Source: Rhizomonospora bruguierae
Lineage (GTDB): Bacteria > Actinomycetota > Actinomycetes > Mycobacteriales > Micromonosporaceae
Assembly (NCBI RefSeq): GCF_018397995.1
Contig: NZ_BBQH01000011.1
Location: forward strand, 248,001-312,000
Reading direction: 5' to 3'
DNA: 64,000 nt
The translations under genes were made by a program, and so were the position numbers. Below the pieces are notes generated by a model. It was not told the origin of the DNA. It ran no database searches and saw only the letters and a list, made by a program, of their open reading frames with translations. This document shows positions 25,239-34,165 of the stretch, one piece after another (the first letter of the stretch is position 1; each line of letters opens with the position of its first letter).

Positions 25239-26375
25239 ATGGGCGCCTTATCTGTCTTCGAACACACGAATGGCCAGTTGGCACGTTTGTGCGAGGTGGT
25301 CGGAGTCGATCCGGACGCACCCATCGAGCTGCTGCGGGACCTGCTCGGCCCCACCGGATCGCGCCGGCTGTCCGAGCCGCCGGCTTGGCCGTCCGACATC
25401 GCGGACGATCACACACCCGTCGAGTTCTCCGTCGCCTACAACCGCGCAGAGCCGCCCTCGCTGCGGATTCTGGGCGAGGCACTGGGCGCACCGCCCGGCG
25501 CCCGGGCGAACCTGTCCGCCGCGCACCGGTTGCTCCGCGCCCAGGCGCACCGGTCCGGCCTGTCGACGTCCCGATTGGACCGGGTGCGGAACGTCTTCGC
25601 CACCGACGCCCCGCAGGGCGAGTTCGCCCTGTGGTTCTCGCTGGTCTTCCGCGCCCGCCGGCGGCCCGAGTTCAAGGTGTACTTCAATCCCGAGGTCAAG
25701 GGGATCGCGCAGGCGCCGCAACTGGTGGCCGAGGCGCTGCACCGGCTCGGGGTGGGCGCGTCGTACCGGACGATGCTCGACCACGCGGTCCGACCCGGCG
25801 AGCTGGGACGGCGGGACCGGCTCACGTTCTTCGCCCTGGACCTGTACGACGAGCCGCAGGCCCGCGTGAAGCTCTACCTCAGCCATCACGAAGCCGAGGT
25901 TCAGGACATCGCCCGGGCGGCCGGCGTCGTCGACGGCGTCGACCCAGACGCGCTCGCCGAGTTCTGCGCGACGGCCGGGGGCGACACCCGCGTTTTCGAC
26001 CGCCGGCCGCTTGTGGCGAGCTACACCCTGACCGAGGGCGCCGACCAGCCGGTCGGCTACAGCCTCTACGTTCCGATCAGAAGCTACGTCCACGATGACC
26101 AGGAGGCCCGGGACCGGGTGGCGAGCCTGCTTGACCGGCACGGATTCGACGGCGCGGCGGTCGACCGCGCGATCACCGCGGTGACGCGGCGTCCGCTTCG
26201 CGCCGGGGTCGGGCTGATCGCGCACGTCTCGCTCCGGTTGGGTGCGCCCCGGCCGGGCGTGACCGTCTACCTGTCCTCCGAGGCGTACCAGGTCAGCCCG
26301 CCGCTGCCACGACAGGCGCCGGTGATCCCCGCCCCGGCCACCGGTTCGGCCGCCCGGACCGCCGCCCTAACCTGA
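25239..26375 (+). CDS. DMATS-type aromatic prenyltransferase (indole/tryptophan)
   Basis: 378 residues, typical of bacterial tryptophan dimethylallyltransferases of the ABBA fold. Such enzymes transfer dimethylallyl from DMAPP to the indole ring of L-tryptophan. Family features: a putative general-base Glu in HTPVEFSVAYNR and the diphosphate-binding basic/Tyr strands FKVYFNPEVKG, ARVKLYLSHHEA, VGYSLYVPIRSYVHD and GVTVYLSSEAYQ. No signal peptide, so cytosolic. Start is ATG 25239 after GGGAGGAAA. Tryptophanase follows after 18 nt. That pairing, as in the published prenylated-indole loci of Streptomyces, predicts prenyl-Trp cleavage to a prenylindole. The regiospecificity (C4-C7) cannot be read from sequence. 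Confidence 0.88.
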   Translation: MGALSVFEHTNGQLARLCEVVGVDPDAPIELLRDLLGPTGSRRLSEPPAWPSDIADDHTPVEFSVAYNRAEPPSLRILGEALGAPPGARANLSAAHRLLRAQAHRSGLSTSRLDRVRNVFATDAPQGEFALWFSLVFRARRRPEFKVYFNPEVKGIAQAPQLVAEALHRLGVGASYRTMLDHAVRPGELGRRDRLTFFALDLYDEPQARVKLYLSHHEAEVQDIARAAGVVDGVDPDALAEFCATAGGDTRVFDRRPLVASYTLTEGADQPVGYSLYVPIRSYVHDDQEARDRVASLLDRHGFDGAAVDRAITAVTRRPLRAGVGLIAHVSLRLGAPRPGVTVYLSSEAYQVSPPLPRQAPVIPAPATGSAARTAALT

Positions 26376-26393
26376 GACGTTCGAGGAGCGAAC

Positions 26394-27803
26394 ATGTCGC
26401 TGGATCCGATCACGCCGCCGCCGTATCGCATCAAGGTCGTCGAGCCGATCCCCTTCCTGAGCGCCGACGAACGCCGGCAGGCCCTGGCCGAGGCCGGCTA
26501 CAACCCGTTCAACCTCCGCGCCGACCAGATCACCATCGACCTGCTGTCCGACTCGGGCACGGGCGCCACCTCGGCCGCGCAGGAGGCCGCCGCCGCCCTC
26601 GGCGACGAATCCTATGCCGGGGCCCGATCGTGGTTCCGGTTCCGCGACGAGGTCCGAGACCTGACCGGGTACCCGCACATCCTGCCGGTCCATCAGGGGC
26701 GGGCCGGCGAGCGCATCCTGTTCGGCAGCCTGCTCAAAGCCGGCCAGATCTGCGTCAGCAACACCCACTTCGACACCACCCACGCGAACGTGCGGCTGAC
26801 CGGCGCCGAGCCGCGGGACCTGCCCTGCCCCGAGGCGGCCGACCTGGACAGCCGGGCGCCGTTCAAGGGCAACATCGACCTCGTCGCGCTGGACCGGCTC
26901 CTGTCCGGTCCCGAGGGGCACCGGGTGGGGCTGGTCCTGATGACCATCACCAACAACGGCCTCGGCGCGCAGCCGGTCTCCATGGCCAACATCGAGGCCG
27001 CCGGCCGCCTGTGCCGGCGCCACGGCGTGCCGTTCTTCCTGGACGCGGCGCGTTTCGCCGAGAACGCCTGGCTGGTGCGCGAACGGGAACCCGGCTACGG
27101 CCACCGGAGCCCCCGGCAGATCGCCACCCGCGCGTTCCAGCTCGCCGACGGCTGCGTGGTGAGCCTCAAGAAGGACGGGCTGACGGCCATCGGCGGGCTC
27201 ATCGCCCTGCGGGACGACGCCCTGCACGGGGCGTGCGAGGCGAACCTGATCGCCACCGAAGGGTTCTCCACCTATGGCGGGCTGGCCGGCCACGACCTCG
27301 AACGGCTCGCGCAGGGGCTGCGGGAGGTGGTCGATCCGGCCTACCTGCGGTCCCGCGCCGCGTCCACCGCGCGGCTGGCCCAGATGATCAACGATGTCGG
27401 CGTGGACACCGTCCAGCCGGCCGGCATCCACGCGCTGTACCTCAACGCCGGCAGGCTGCTGCCGCACCTGTCGCCGCGGGAGTTCCCGGGGCACTCGCTG
27501 GGGTGCCAGCTCTATCTCGACGGTGGGATCCGCTGCGCCGAGCTGGGGTCGCTCTACCTAGGCGGCATGGACGACCAGAACCAGCTCGTGACCCCCGCGC
27601 CCTTCGAACTCGTGCGGTTGGCGATTCCCCGCCGGGTCTACACCGACGCGCACTTCGAGTACGTGGCCACGGTGCTCGCCGGCATCGCCAAGGCACCCGA
27701 GCGGGTCCGCGGCTACCGGATCCTCTCCTCGCCGCCCCTGCTGCGCCATTTCAAGGTGCGCCTGGAGCCGTTGCCGGCGGGGCCCGGGGTGACGTCCGCC
27801 TGA
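26394..27803 (+). CDS. tnaA: Tryptophanase (PLP-dependent beta-eliminating lyase)
   Basis: 469 residues, full length for tryptophanase/tyrosine phenol-lyase. It cleaves (prenyl)tryptophan to indole, pyruvate and ammonia. The PLP Schiff-base Lys lies in VVSLKKDGLTAIGG. Other family segments are SDSGTGATS, HQGRAGERILFG, NTHFDTTHANV, TITNNGLGAQPVSMANI, DAARFAENA and ELVRLAIPRRVYTDAHFEY. The segment AELGSLYLG corresponds to tryptophanase (EIGTFLLG in E. coli) rather than the MERG of tyrosine phenol-lyase, supporting an indole substrate. Start ATG 26394 follows GAGGAGCG. With the prenyltransferase upstream, its substrate is probably dimethylallyl-tryptophan. Confidence 0.9.
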   Translation: MSLDPITPPPYRIKVVEPIPFLSADERRQALAEAGYNPFNLRADQITIDLLSDSGTGATSAAQEAAAALGDESYAGARSWFRFRDEVRDLTGYPHILPVHQGRAGERILFGSLLKAGQICVSNTHFDTTHANVRLTGAEPRDLPCPEAADLDSRAPFKGNIDLVALDRLLSGPEGHRVGLVLMTITNNGLGAQPVSMANIEAAGRLCRRHGVPFFLDAARFAENAWLVREREPGYGHRSPRQIATRAFQLADGCVVSLKKDGLTAIGGLIALRDDALHGACEANLIATEGFSTYGGLAGHDLERLAQGLREVVDPAYLRSRAASTARLAQMINDVGVDTVQPAGIHALYLNAGRLLPHLSPREFPGHSLGCQLYLDGGIRCAELGSLYLGGMDDQNQLVTPAPFELVRLAIPRRVYTDAHFEYVATVLAGIAKAPERVRGYRILSSPPLLRHFKVRLEPLPAGPGVTSA

Positions 27804-27829
27804 GTGACGCTCACCCGGGTTGCTTCGGG

Positions 27830-27901
27830 GGCAGCGCGCTCGCACGGTGCGCTGCCGCCTGAACAACCGGCGGCGCACGGGGCACGACGCTGGGCCCCGT
27901 G
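27830..27901. terminator. Paired hairpins between convergent tnaA and cvnD
   Basis: Two perfect 8-bp stems lie in the 108-nt gap between convergent genes: GGCAGCGC (27830-27837) with GCGCTGCC (27849-27856), and CACGGGGC (27876-27883) with GCCCCGTG (27894-27901). There is no U-tract, as is common in actinobacteria. One hairpin per direction would suit bidirectional termination. Confidence 0.45.
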
Positions 27902-27911
27902 GAACGGCCGA

Positions 27912-28463
27912 TCAGCCGACCGGCAGCCGTGACATCGCGCGCCGGACCAGGGTTATCAACACCTGCTTGCTCGAATCCCTGTCCCGGGCGTCACACCACA
28001 GCAGCGGAACCGACGGATCCAGTTCCAGGGCGCCGCGGATCTCCTCCTGGCTGTAGAGGCACTCACCGTAGAACCGGTTGACGGCCACGACGAACGGCAG
28101 GCCGCGCCGTTCGAAGTAGTCGACGGCGGGGAAGCTCGTGCCCAGTCGCCTGGTGTCGACCAGCACGATCGCACCGACCGCGCCCTGCGCGATCTCGTCC
28201 CACATGAACCAGAACCGGTCCTGACCGGGCGTACCGAACAGGTAGAGCACCACGTCGGGACTGATCGTGATGCGGCCGAAGTCCAGGGCGACGGTGGTGT
28301 TCGTCTTGCCCTCCACGCCGGTCACGTCGTCCACACCGACGCTCGCCTGGGTGAGGATCTCCTCCGTCGTCAACGGCGGAATCTCGCTGACCGATCCGAC
28401 CAGGGTGGTCTTGCCGGTCCCGAAGCCGCCCGCCACCACGACCTTGACCGATTTACGATCCAC
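27912..28463 (-). CDS. cvnD: Conservon small GTPase CvnD
   Basis: 183 residues. Ras-like/MglA-type GTPase fold: P-loop VAGGFGTGKTTLVGSVSE, switch Thr region TEEILTQASVGVDD, G3 FGTPGQDRFWFMWDE (DxxG replaced by GTPGQ, as is normal for CvnD) and G4-like VAVNRF. CvnD proteins act at the membrane with the CvnA kinase-like protein, the CvnB roadblock protein and the CvnC protein, in a complex likened to eukaryotic G-protein signalling. Start is GTG 28463 after AAGGGGAC. Last gene of the conservon, 17 nt after cvnC. Confidence 0.93.
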   Translation of the reverse strand: MDRKSVKVVVAGGFGTGKTTLVGSVSEIPPLTTEEILTQASVGVDDVTGVEGKTNTTVALDFGRITISPDVVLYLFGTPGQDRFWFMWDEIAQGAVGAIVLVDTRRLGTSFPAVDYFERRGLPFVVAVNRFYGECLYSQEEIRGALELDPSVPLLWCDARDRDSSKQVLITLVRRAMSRLPVG

Positions 28464-28480
28464 GTTGTCAGTCCCCTTGC

Positions 28481-28867
28481 TCAGAGTCGTTCCAGGCCGG
28501 CGAGAACCGTTTCCAGCAACCGAAGATCCTGGATCTGCTGTTGGGCCGGAGCACCGATGCCCAGGTACCCCTGCTCGAGGAGCACATCGACCATGATCTT
28601 GATGATGGCGAGCGGGAGGTGCAGGAAGGCAGACAGCTCGGCGATGGACACCCAGGCGCCGCACCGGCCGACGATGTCCTGGTACTCCGGCTCCAGCCGG
28701 TTCAGGTCACGGGGGAGGGCGACCACCTGCGTGGCCAGATCCAGGCTCGTGTTGCGCGGGCTGGTCTGGCCGTTGACCAGAATGTACAGCGGGACCAGTC
28801 GCCCCGCCGCGAACTCGTCATCGCCGTCCCACACGTCATACGCCATGGCCCCCGCCAGGTTGGCCAT
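28481..28867 (-). CDS. cvnC: Conservon DUF742 protein CvnC
   Basis: 128 residues, DUF742 family. The conserved core is seen: GRLVPLYILVNGQTSPR, VALPRDLNRLEPEYQDIV and a winged-helix-like end VSIAELSAFLHLPL, VDVLLEQGYLGI. It probably acts as the adaptor or DNA-binding member of the conservon. It overlaps cvnB by 32 nt, so the true start may be the internal ATG at 28846. It is the usual third gene of a cvnABCD set. Confidence 0.92.
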   Translation of the reverse strand: MANLAGAMAYDVWDGDDEFAAGRLVPLYILVNGQTSPRNTSLDLATQVVALPRDLNRLEPEYQDIVGRCGAWVSIAELSAFLHLPLAIIKIMVDVLLEQGYLGIGAPAQQQIQDLRLLETVLAGLERL

Positions 28868-29270
28868 TGCCGGTCAGGGCCGGGCGTGCCTCGGTGCCGA
28901 GGTACTCACCGATCCGGATCACCAGCCGGCCCATCTCGTAGGCGACCGTTCCCATGTCGACGCCCGGCTCGCACAGGACGGCCAGGCGCGCGTGCTGCCC
29001 GGCGGCGGCGAGGAACAGGATCTGGTCCTGATACTCGACGACGATCTGCTCCACCGCTCCGCTGCCGATGCGCCGGCCCGTTCCGGCGGCGACGCTGTAC
29101 ATCGAGGACGAGCCGGCCGCCAGGATCTCCGCGGTCTCCTGGGGCAACGACGTCGACTTCTGAACGATCAGCCCGTCGGTGGATACGACAACCGCAAAGA
29201 CAACCCGCGGAGTCTCCACGAGACCATCTAGCATCCAGGCCAGATCGTTGTGCTGGGTTGAGTGGCTCAC
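28836..29270 (-). CDS. cvnB: Conservon roadblock/LC7 protein CvnB
   Basis: 144 residues, roadblock/LC7 fold (DLAWMLDGLVETPRVVFAVV, STDGLIVQKSTSLPQ, AAGSSSMYSVAAGTG, YQDQILFLAAAG, GRLVIRIGEYL). Such proteins act as GTPase-activating or scaffold partners of MglA/CvnD GTPases. Start overlaps the cvnA stop as ATGA, indicating coupled translation. The Gly-rich C-terminal tail is likely disordered. Confidence 0.93.
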   Translation of the reverse strand: MSHSTQHNDLAWMLDGLVETPRVVFAVVVSTDGLIVQKSTSLPQETAEILAAGSSSMYSVAAGTGRRIGSGAVEQIVVEYQDQILFLAAAGQHARLAVLCEPGVDMGTVAYEMGRLVIRIGEYLGTEARPALTGNGQPGGGHGV

Positions 29271-31810
29271 GCTTTCCCGCCTTGATCAGCTCTCGTTAGT
29301 GCGCTGTCGTTGTTCGCGCCCCGACCGTGGGTCCGGCCCTGTTGGTACCTCGCATACCGATCCCGGGCCTCTTCCGGCGACCTCGCGCGAGCCGCGTCCT
29401 CCGGCGTGCCGGCGCTCGGCGCGTCCTCCTCGCGCAGCTCGGGCACGAGGTGCTGTTGCGGCTGGCGGTGTGGCAGGGCCGGACGTCCGTCGGCCTGCGG
29501 GACGGGCGAGTCGGCGCCGCCGGCGGGCGCGACGGAGGTGTCCGGTTGCCGGGCAACCGGGGCGCTGCCGTTGGTGCGGTGCTCGCTCATCGTGTCACCC
29601 GTAGGTTCGGGTCCGCGGCCCGCCGCGAGGATGTCGTGCAGCCCGGAGACCGACCCGTTCGGTACGGTCGCCACCCCCGTGGCAACGCGCCGGGCGGCGT
29701 CGGGCGGCGTCGCCGGGGCGGGCGGAGCCACCAGACCGGTGCCCAACCGCTCGCTGTCGGCAAGCACGGGCGCGGAGTCGACGGACTCGGGCTGGGTGGG
29801 CTGGATCGGCTCGATGGCGAGCACCCGCTCAGGCAGGAGCACGATGGCCAGCAGGCCGCCGTAGGCGGACCTGCGCAGGCTCACCTGAACGCCCTCGCGC
29901 TTGGCCAGCTCCGCGACGACGTACAGGCCGACCTGCGCGCCACCCTTCAGCTCGGTCACGTCCGGCGTGGGCGCCGTGGCCAGCAGCTTGTTGGCGCGCT
30001 CCACGGCCTCCGGGCTCATGCCCACGCCGGCGTCCTCGATCTCCACGACGACGCCGTGCCGGACCTCCATGCACGTGACCCAGACCGTCGTCTTCGGCGG
30101 GGAGAACGCGAGCGCGTTGTCCAGCAGCTCCGCCAGCAGGTGGATGGTTCCGGCGATCGAGGGCCCCACCAGGGCCACATCGGGAGCGCCCCGCAGCGTG
30201 ATCCGCTGGTAATGCTGCGTCTCCGCGAACGACGCCAGCAGCACCCGGCGCAGCGGCACCGGGTTCTTGAACCGACGGCCGATCTGACCACCGGCCAGAA
30301 TGACCAGGTTCTCCAGGAAGCGCCGGGTCTGGTTGAGCTGGTGGTTGATGTCGAACAGCTGCCGGAGCAGCTCGTCGTCGCCGATCCGGTTCTGCAGCTC
30401 CTCCACGACCTTGAGGCCGCGCTGCAGCGGGCGCTGCGGGCGGCGTGCCACGCCCATCAGCATCGCGAGACCGGCGGCCCGGGTCCTGGCCTCGTCGACG
30501 GCCGCACCCGCCGCGACGTGCAGCGACCGGTTGATGACCTCGGCGACCTGGCCGATCTCGTCGCTTCCGTAGTCGCGGGTCGGCAGCTCGACCCCGATGT
30601 CGACCTGTTCGCGCTGGCGCAGCCGGTCCATCATGGCCGGCAGCCGCTGGTCGACCGTTTCGGCGGCGTCCCGACCCAGCCGCGCCAGGCGGACGGACAG
30701 CGCCTGGTCCACCAGGACCTGCGACTGGCGGACCGCCCACAGGATCGCGGCGACCGCGATGGCCAGCGCGAGCAGGCTGCCCACCGTCGCGATGAGCAGC
30801 TGGTTGTTACCGGTGCGCAGCGCCTGCGCCGAGACCTGGTCGGCCTGCGTGACGGTCAGGTCGATCAACGCGTCCGACACCTGGCGGGTCAGCGTCTGCC
30901 AGCGCGCGACGTCCACCGACAGGGTACGGGGGACGCGGTTGTGCCACGCGCCCTCGCTGATGATCGCGTTCTCCGCGGCGACGAGTTGCCGCCACGGCTC
31001 GCTCGCCGTGAGGCTCTCGAACTTCTGGCGGACCTGCGGCTCGAGGTGTGGCGCGACGGTGGTCAGGCCCATGTGGTAGGCGCCCACCAGGTTGACGAAC
31101 GCGAGGTGGTCCTGCTGGCTGAAGGCGCGGGCGCCGAACGCGGCCTCGATCGTCGATCCGGCCCGCGACATCCGGTCGCTGGCCCGCCACACCTCGGTCC
31201 CCGCGATGCCGCCCTTGGTCGCCTCGGCGTCGGGCACGATCCGGGCCTGGGTGTCGAACAGGGCGCTGGCCGCGTCCAGCAGCTTGTTGTAGAAGTCGTA
31301 GGCGGCCAGCGGGCCGGACGACCTCGAGTCGACGCCGCTCCGGACGCCCGGAAGCCGGTCCAGGTAGTCCGCCACGGCCTTCCACCGGGTGGTGATGGAT
31401 TCGGGAGCGCTGGCCAGTACGGCGTCGGCGGCGGTGCGCATCTCGGCCACCCGCCGATCGGTCTGCTGCCGCTGTTCGAGCAGCTCGGGCATGCTCCGCG
31501 AGGACTGGCTGAGGTAGGCCACCGTCAGCCGCCGCTCCTGCTGGATCGACGACAGGGCGGAGACCGCCGGAATGGATACCTCGCGGACCCCGTTGGCGAC
31601 CTCCCGGTTGTAAAACCCTTGGAAAACGAGGTACCCGGAAGCCAGCAGCCAAAGGACCACGGCAACGACACTGGGGACGAGGACCAGCCTGATGACCCGC
31701 CGCTTGATGGAACGCTGTCGACCGCCTCCGCGGCCCGACGCCGACGCCGGGTCGCCGTCAGTTTGGTCACGTTGTTTGGTCGCGGAGTCGCGCTGTTCTC
31801 GCACCAACAC
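29267..31810 (-). CDS. cvnA: Conservon sensor histidine kinase-like protein CvnA (NIT domain)
   Basis: 847 residues. After a basic N-terminus there is a helix (about 40-62), an extracellular nitrate/nitrite-sensor-like (NIT) helical domain (about 63-330), a second helix (about 338-360), a HAMP-like segment and a kinase-like core. The H-region reads LFDINHQLNQTRRFLENLVI and the ATPase N-box LLAELLDNALAFSPP, with IEDAGVGMSPE and GGAQVGLYVVAELAKR. A long disordered Pro/Ala/Arg C-terminus (about 660-847) follows. CvnA binds the CvnB-CvnD partners at the membrane. The first codons are GTG-TTG-GTG, so the start is uncertain by a few residues. Confidence 0.92.
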   Translation of the reverse strand: MLVREQRDSATKQRDQTDGDPASASGRGGGRQRSIKRRVIRLVLVPSVVAVVLWLLASGYLVFQGFYNREVANGVREVSIPAVSALSSIQQERRLTVAYLSQSSRSMPELLEQRQQTDRRVAEMRTAADAVLASAPESITTRWKAVADYLDRLPGVRSGVDSRSSGPLAAYDFYNKLLDAASALFDTQARIVPDAEATKGGIAGTEVWRASDRMSRAGSTIEAAFGARAFSQQDHLAFVNLVGAYHMGLTTVAPHLEPQVRQKFESLTASEPWRQLVAAENAIISEGAWHNRVPRTLSVDVARWQTLTRQVSDALIDLTVTQADQVSAQALRTGNNQLLIATVGSLLALAIAVAAILWAVRQSQVLVDQALSVRLARLGRDAAETVDQRLPAMMDRLRQREQVDIGVELPTRDYGSDEIGQVAEVINRSLHVAAGAAVDEARTRAAGLAMLMGVARRPQRPLQRGLKVVEELQNRIGDDELLRQLFDINHQLNQTRRFLENLVILAGGQIGRRFKNPVPLRRVLLASFAETQHYQRITLRGAPDVALVGPSIAGTIHLLAELLDNALAFSPPKTTVWVTCMEVRHGVVVEIEDAGVGMSPEAVERANKLLATAPTPDVTELKGGAQVGLYVVAELAKREGVQVSLRRSAYGGLLAIVLLPERVLAIEPIQPTQPESVDSAPVLADSERLGTGLVAPPAPATPPDAARRVATGVATVPNGSVSGLHDILAAGRGPEPTGDTMSEHRTNGSAPVARQPDTSVAPAGGADSPVPQADGRPALPHRQPQQHLVPELREEDAPSAGTPEDAARARSPEEARDRYARYQQGRTHGRGANNDSALTRADQGGKA

Positions 31811-32161
31811 TCATCCAATCAGAGCAGCCTAAGGAGCCGGCGGCGACAACTGCTGGCCAACGCCGATGCGAGTCCAGACCCTACCGTTGCATCCGCTTTC
31901 AGCACTACCCGCATGGCACCATAGCCCATCGGGTAAGTCGTTACGCCGCCTCGGTTCCCATCCGGACACCGGCCCGCTTCACGCTCGGTTGTCGGCTGTG
32001 GATGCGGCGGCCGCGCCGGCCGTCCTCGTCGGACAGGCGCGGGCCCCCTTCCGATCCGCGGCGCCCCGGCCCACAATGGTCAGCACCTGGATGATCAACT
32101 GGCGGGGCGCCGTGCTTGTGATCCTCACCGGCCTCGCCACAAGCGCACAATCGGGAGCATC
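31811..32161. other. Intergenic region between divergent cvnA and idi
   Basis: About 350 nt without a convincing gene. It should hold promoters for the conservon (leftward) and for the isomerase gene (rightward). GGATGA precedes the cvnA GTG on the minus strand and GGGAGCATC precedes the idi GTG. Several AT-richer stretches (for example 31895-31945) could be promoters, but I could not fix -10/-35 elements or a repeat. Confidence 0.4.
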
Positions 32162-32698
32162 GTGAACAGTCGGGAGCACCACCTCGTCCAGCTCGTCGGC
32201 GCCGATGGCAGCACGATCGGCGAGATGACCGTCGAAGACGCGCACCGCGCGCCGGGGCGCCTGCACCGGGCCTTCTCCGTCCTGCTCCGCTCCCCCGACG
32301 GCCGGCTGCTGCTGCAACAGCGCGCCGCCACGAAAACCCGCTTCGCGCTGCGCTGGGCCAACGCCTGCTGCGGCCACCCCATGCCGGGCGACACGGTCAC
32401 CGACGCCGCCGCCCGGCGCCTGGCCGAGGAGCTGGGCGTGACGGGCGTCCCCCTGCGCGAGGTCGGCGTGCACCTCTACCAGGCCGAGGACCCCGCGACC
32501 GGCCGGGTGGAGTTCGAGCACGACCACGTGCTGGTCGGCACCTTCGCCGGCGAGCCACCCGCCATCGATCCCGCCGAGGTGGCCACCGTCGAATGGGTCG
32601 ACCCCGAGGAGCTGTTCGCGCGGGTCGCCCGCCGTCCCGACTGCTACGCCCCCTGGCTGGCGGGGGTCCTCGACGCGTGGCGGTCATCCGCGCGATGA
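32162..32698 (+). CDS. idi: Isopentenyl-diphosphate delta-isomerase, type I
   Basis: 178 residues. It converts IPP to DMAPP. It is NUDIX-fold, with the catalytic Cys in RWANACCGHPMPGD, a modified NUDIX box (TDAAARRLAEELGV) and the metal/catalytic Glu region GRVEFEHDHVLVG. Also seen are HRAFSVLLRSPDGRLLLQQR and the end segment VEWVDPEEL. Start is GTG 32162. It could supply DMAPP to the aromatic prenyltransferase encoded about 6 kb away, though it could equally serve general isoprenoid synthesis. Confidence 0.93.
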   Translation: MNSREHHLVQLVGADGSTIGEMTVEDAHRAPGRLHRAFSVLLRSPDGRLLLQQRAATKTRFALRWANACCGHPMPGDTVTDAAARRLAEELGVTGVPLREVGVHLYQAEDPATGRVEFEHDHVLVGTFAGEPPAIDPAEVATVEWVDPEELFARVARRPDCYAPWLAGVLDAWRSSAR

Positions 32699-32802
32699 CC
32701 GTCGGACGCCCGGGCCCGGTGCTTCAGGCCGCGCCGAACCCTTGCGGCAAAACCCCGGGTGCGATATACGTGGGGACCGGCAGTGGTGATCTTCTCCGGC
32801 CT

Positions 32803-33267
32803 TTAGTTATCTATTGTGGAGGGATGCACTTCTCCCGGCGCCGCGACCCCGTCGGGCGAATCGGGTGGCGCAAGCAGGTCGAGTGCCCGCGACGCCGTCA
32901 GGTTGGACCGGTCGGGGTCGGCGACGTCGAACAGGCGCGCATCCGTTTCGCGCGCAAGAGCGACCAACCCGTCCAGCACCCGCGCGATCTCGTGCCGGAA
33001 TTCGGGCACCGGCTCATCCCACGAGTTGTCGGTGAACTCGATGACGACTCTTTGGATTCCGTTTACCCCGGCGTAGACGAACGCATCGAAGCTCGTCCGC
33101 TCCCCCATCGCTTCGACTTCGACGATGTCGCCTTCCACCATCGGCAAGTCCAACTCGGGGTCATCGCCGAACAACTCGCGCAATCTGCCGGCCACGACAT
33201 CAACCGGCAACTCGGTGCCCGGCCCACCGGCTTCGTCGCATCGCATGACCACCAGTTGGTCACCCAT
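32803..33267 (-). CDS. Hypothetical acidic protein
   Basis: 154 residues, acidic and without signal peptide or membrane helix. Readable features: MGDQLVVMRCDE at the start, a central beta-rich section (GDIVEVEAMGERTSFDAFVY, VNGIQRVVIEFTDNSW) and a helical part (FRHEIARVLDGLVALARE). I do not recognise the family. Base composition looks less GC-rich than the neighbours, which may mark a recent arrival. Start is ATG 33267 with GAGGG upstream. It stands alone between the isomerase and the hydrolase/monooxygenase pair. Confidence 0.6.
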   Translation of the reverse strand: MGDQLVVMRCDEAGGPGTELPVDVVAGRLRELFGDDPELDLPMVEGDIVEVEAMGERTSFDAFVYAGVNGIQRVVIEFTDNSWDEPVPEFRHEIARVLDGLVALARETDARLFDVADPDRSNLTASRALDLLAPPDSPDGVAAPGEVHPSTIDN

Positions 33268-33352
33268 ATCGGCGCACCCTCCCCCGCCGCGCTCCGGGCG
33301 TCCAATATGGAGGCCGTAGGTTCCCTGCGGTGCGGCAGCGCGGCGCCGCGCG

Positions 33353-34165
33353 CTACAGGACCGACCCCTTGTCCAGCCAGTCCAGGATGGCGTCGATCGG
33401 CTCCCGCCAGCGGGCGTCGAGCATCAGTTCGTGGCCCATGCCGGGGAACAGCAGCGGCGCACCACCGTAACGGCGGGCCGCCTCGGTCAGCGCCTTCGCG
33501 GGGACGACCCGGTCGTCCGGGCTGCCGGCGACCAGCACCGGCGGGTCACCCACGGCAGGCTCCGGCGGCCGGTGCCGCAGCAACTGCCACTGCGCCCGGG
33601 CGGAGGCCCGACCGCGACGATCCGCGTACTCGTCGGCCAGGTGCTCGGGCAGTTCGCGGCTGAACAGCTGCCGGCGTGACAGCCGCAGCGGCCCGCCGAA
33701 CAGCGCCGGGACCGTACCGAACGGGTTGCGGGCCAGCGCCGCGCGCAGCGGACCGAACCCGCCCAGCACCGGGGAAACCAGCACCGCCGCCCGCGCCGGG
33801 TAGCGAGCCAGCCCGTACGCCACCACCAGGGCGCCGGCGCCGTGCCCCACCAGCACCGCGCGGCGCGGCAGGGCCGCCGCCTCCTGCACCACGTCATGGG
33901 CGTACTCGCGCAGCGTCGCCCCCGGACCGGGCGCGCTCAGGCCGTGCCCGCGCGGGCTGACCGCGTACGCCGGAAAGCCCCGGCCGGCGGCGTGGTCGAG
34001 CCAGTGCTCGGCGAACGCGCCGGCGCCCGAACCGAAGCCGGGGACGAACAACAGGGGCGGCTTGCCCTCGTCCCCGGCGGGCAGCGCGCGCCGCACCTCC
34101 CGCCGGACCGGCGCCGGGGGCCGCGCCCACTCCCGGGACCGGATGATCCGAGTGCCGCCGCTCAT
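33353..34165 (-). CDS. Alpha/beta hydrolase
   Basis: 270 residues with the alpha/beta hydrolase fold. The oxyanion-hole region is LLFVPGFGSG and the nucleophile elbow position reads VLVGHGAGALV, that is G-H-G-A-G, where the usual nucleophile Ser is replaced by Gly. The Asp region is VAGSPDDRVVPAK and the His is in PGMGHELMLD. With no Ser, Cys or Asp at the elbow, classical hydrolase activity is doubtful. ATG 34165 overlaps the monooxygenase stop (ATGA), so the two are one operon. Confidence 0.8.
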   Translation of the reverse strand: MSGGTRIIRSREWARPPAPVRREVRRALPAGDEGKPPLLFVPGFGSGAGAFAEHWLDHAAGRGFPAYAVSPRGHGLSAPGPGATLREYAHDVVQEAAALPRRAVLVGHGAGALVVAYGLARYPARAAVLVSPVLGGFGPLRAALARNPFGTVPALFGGPLRLSRRQLFSRELPEHLADEYADRRGRASARAQWQLLRHRPPEPAVGDPPVLVAGSPDDRVVPAKALTEAARRYGGAPLLFPGMGHELMLDARWREPIDAILDWLDKGSVL

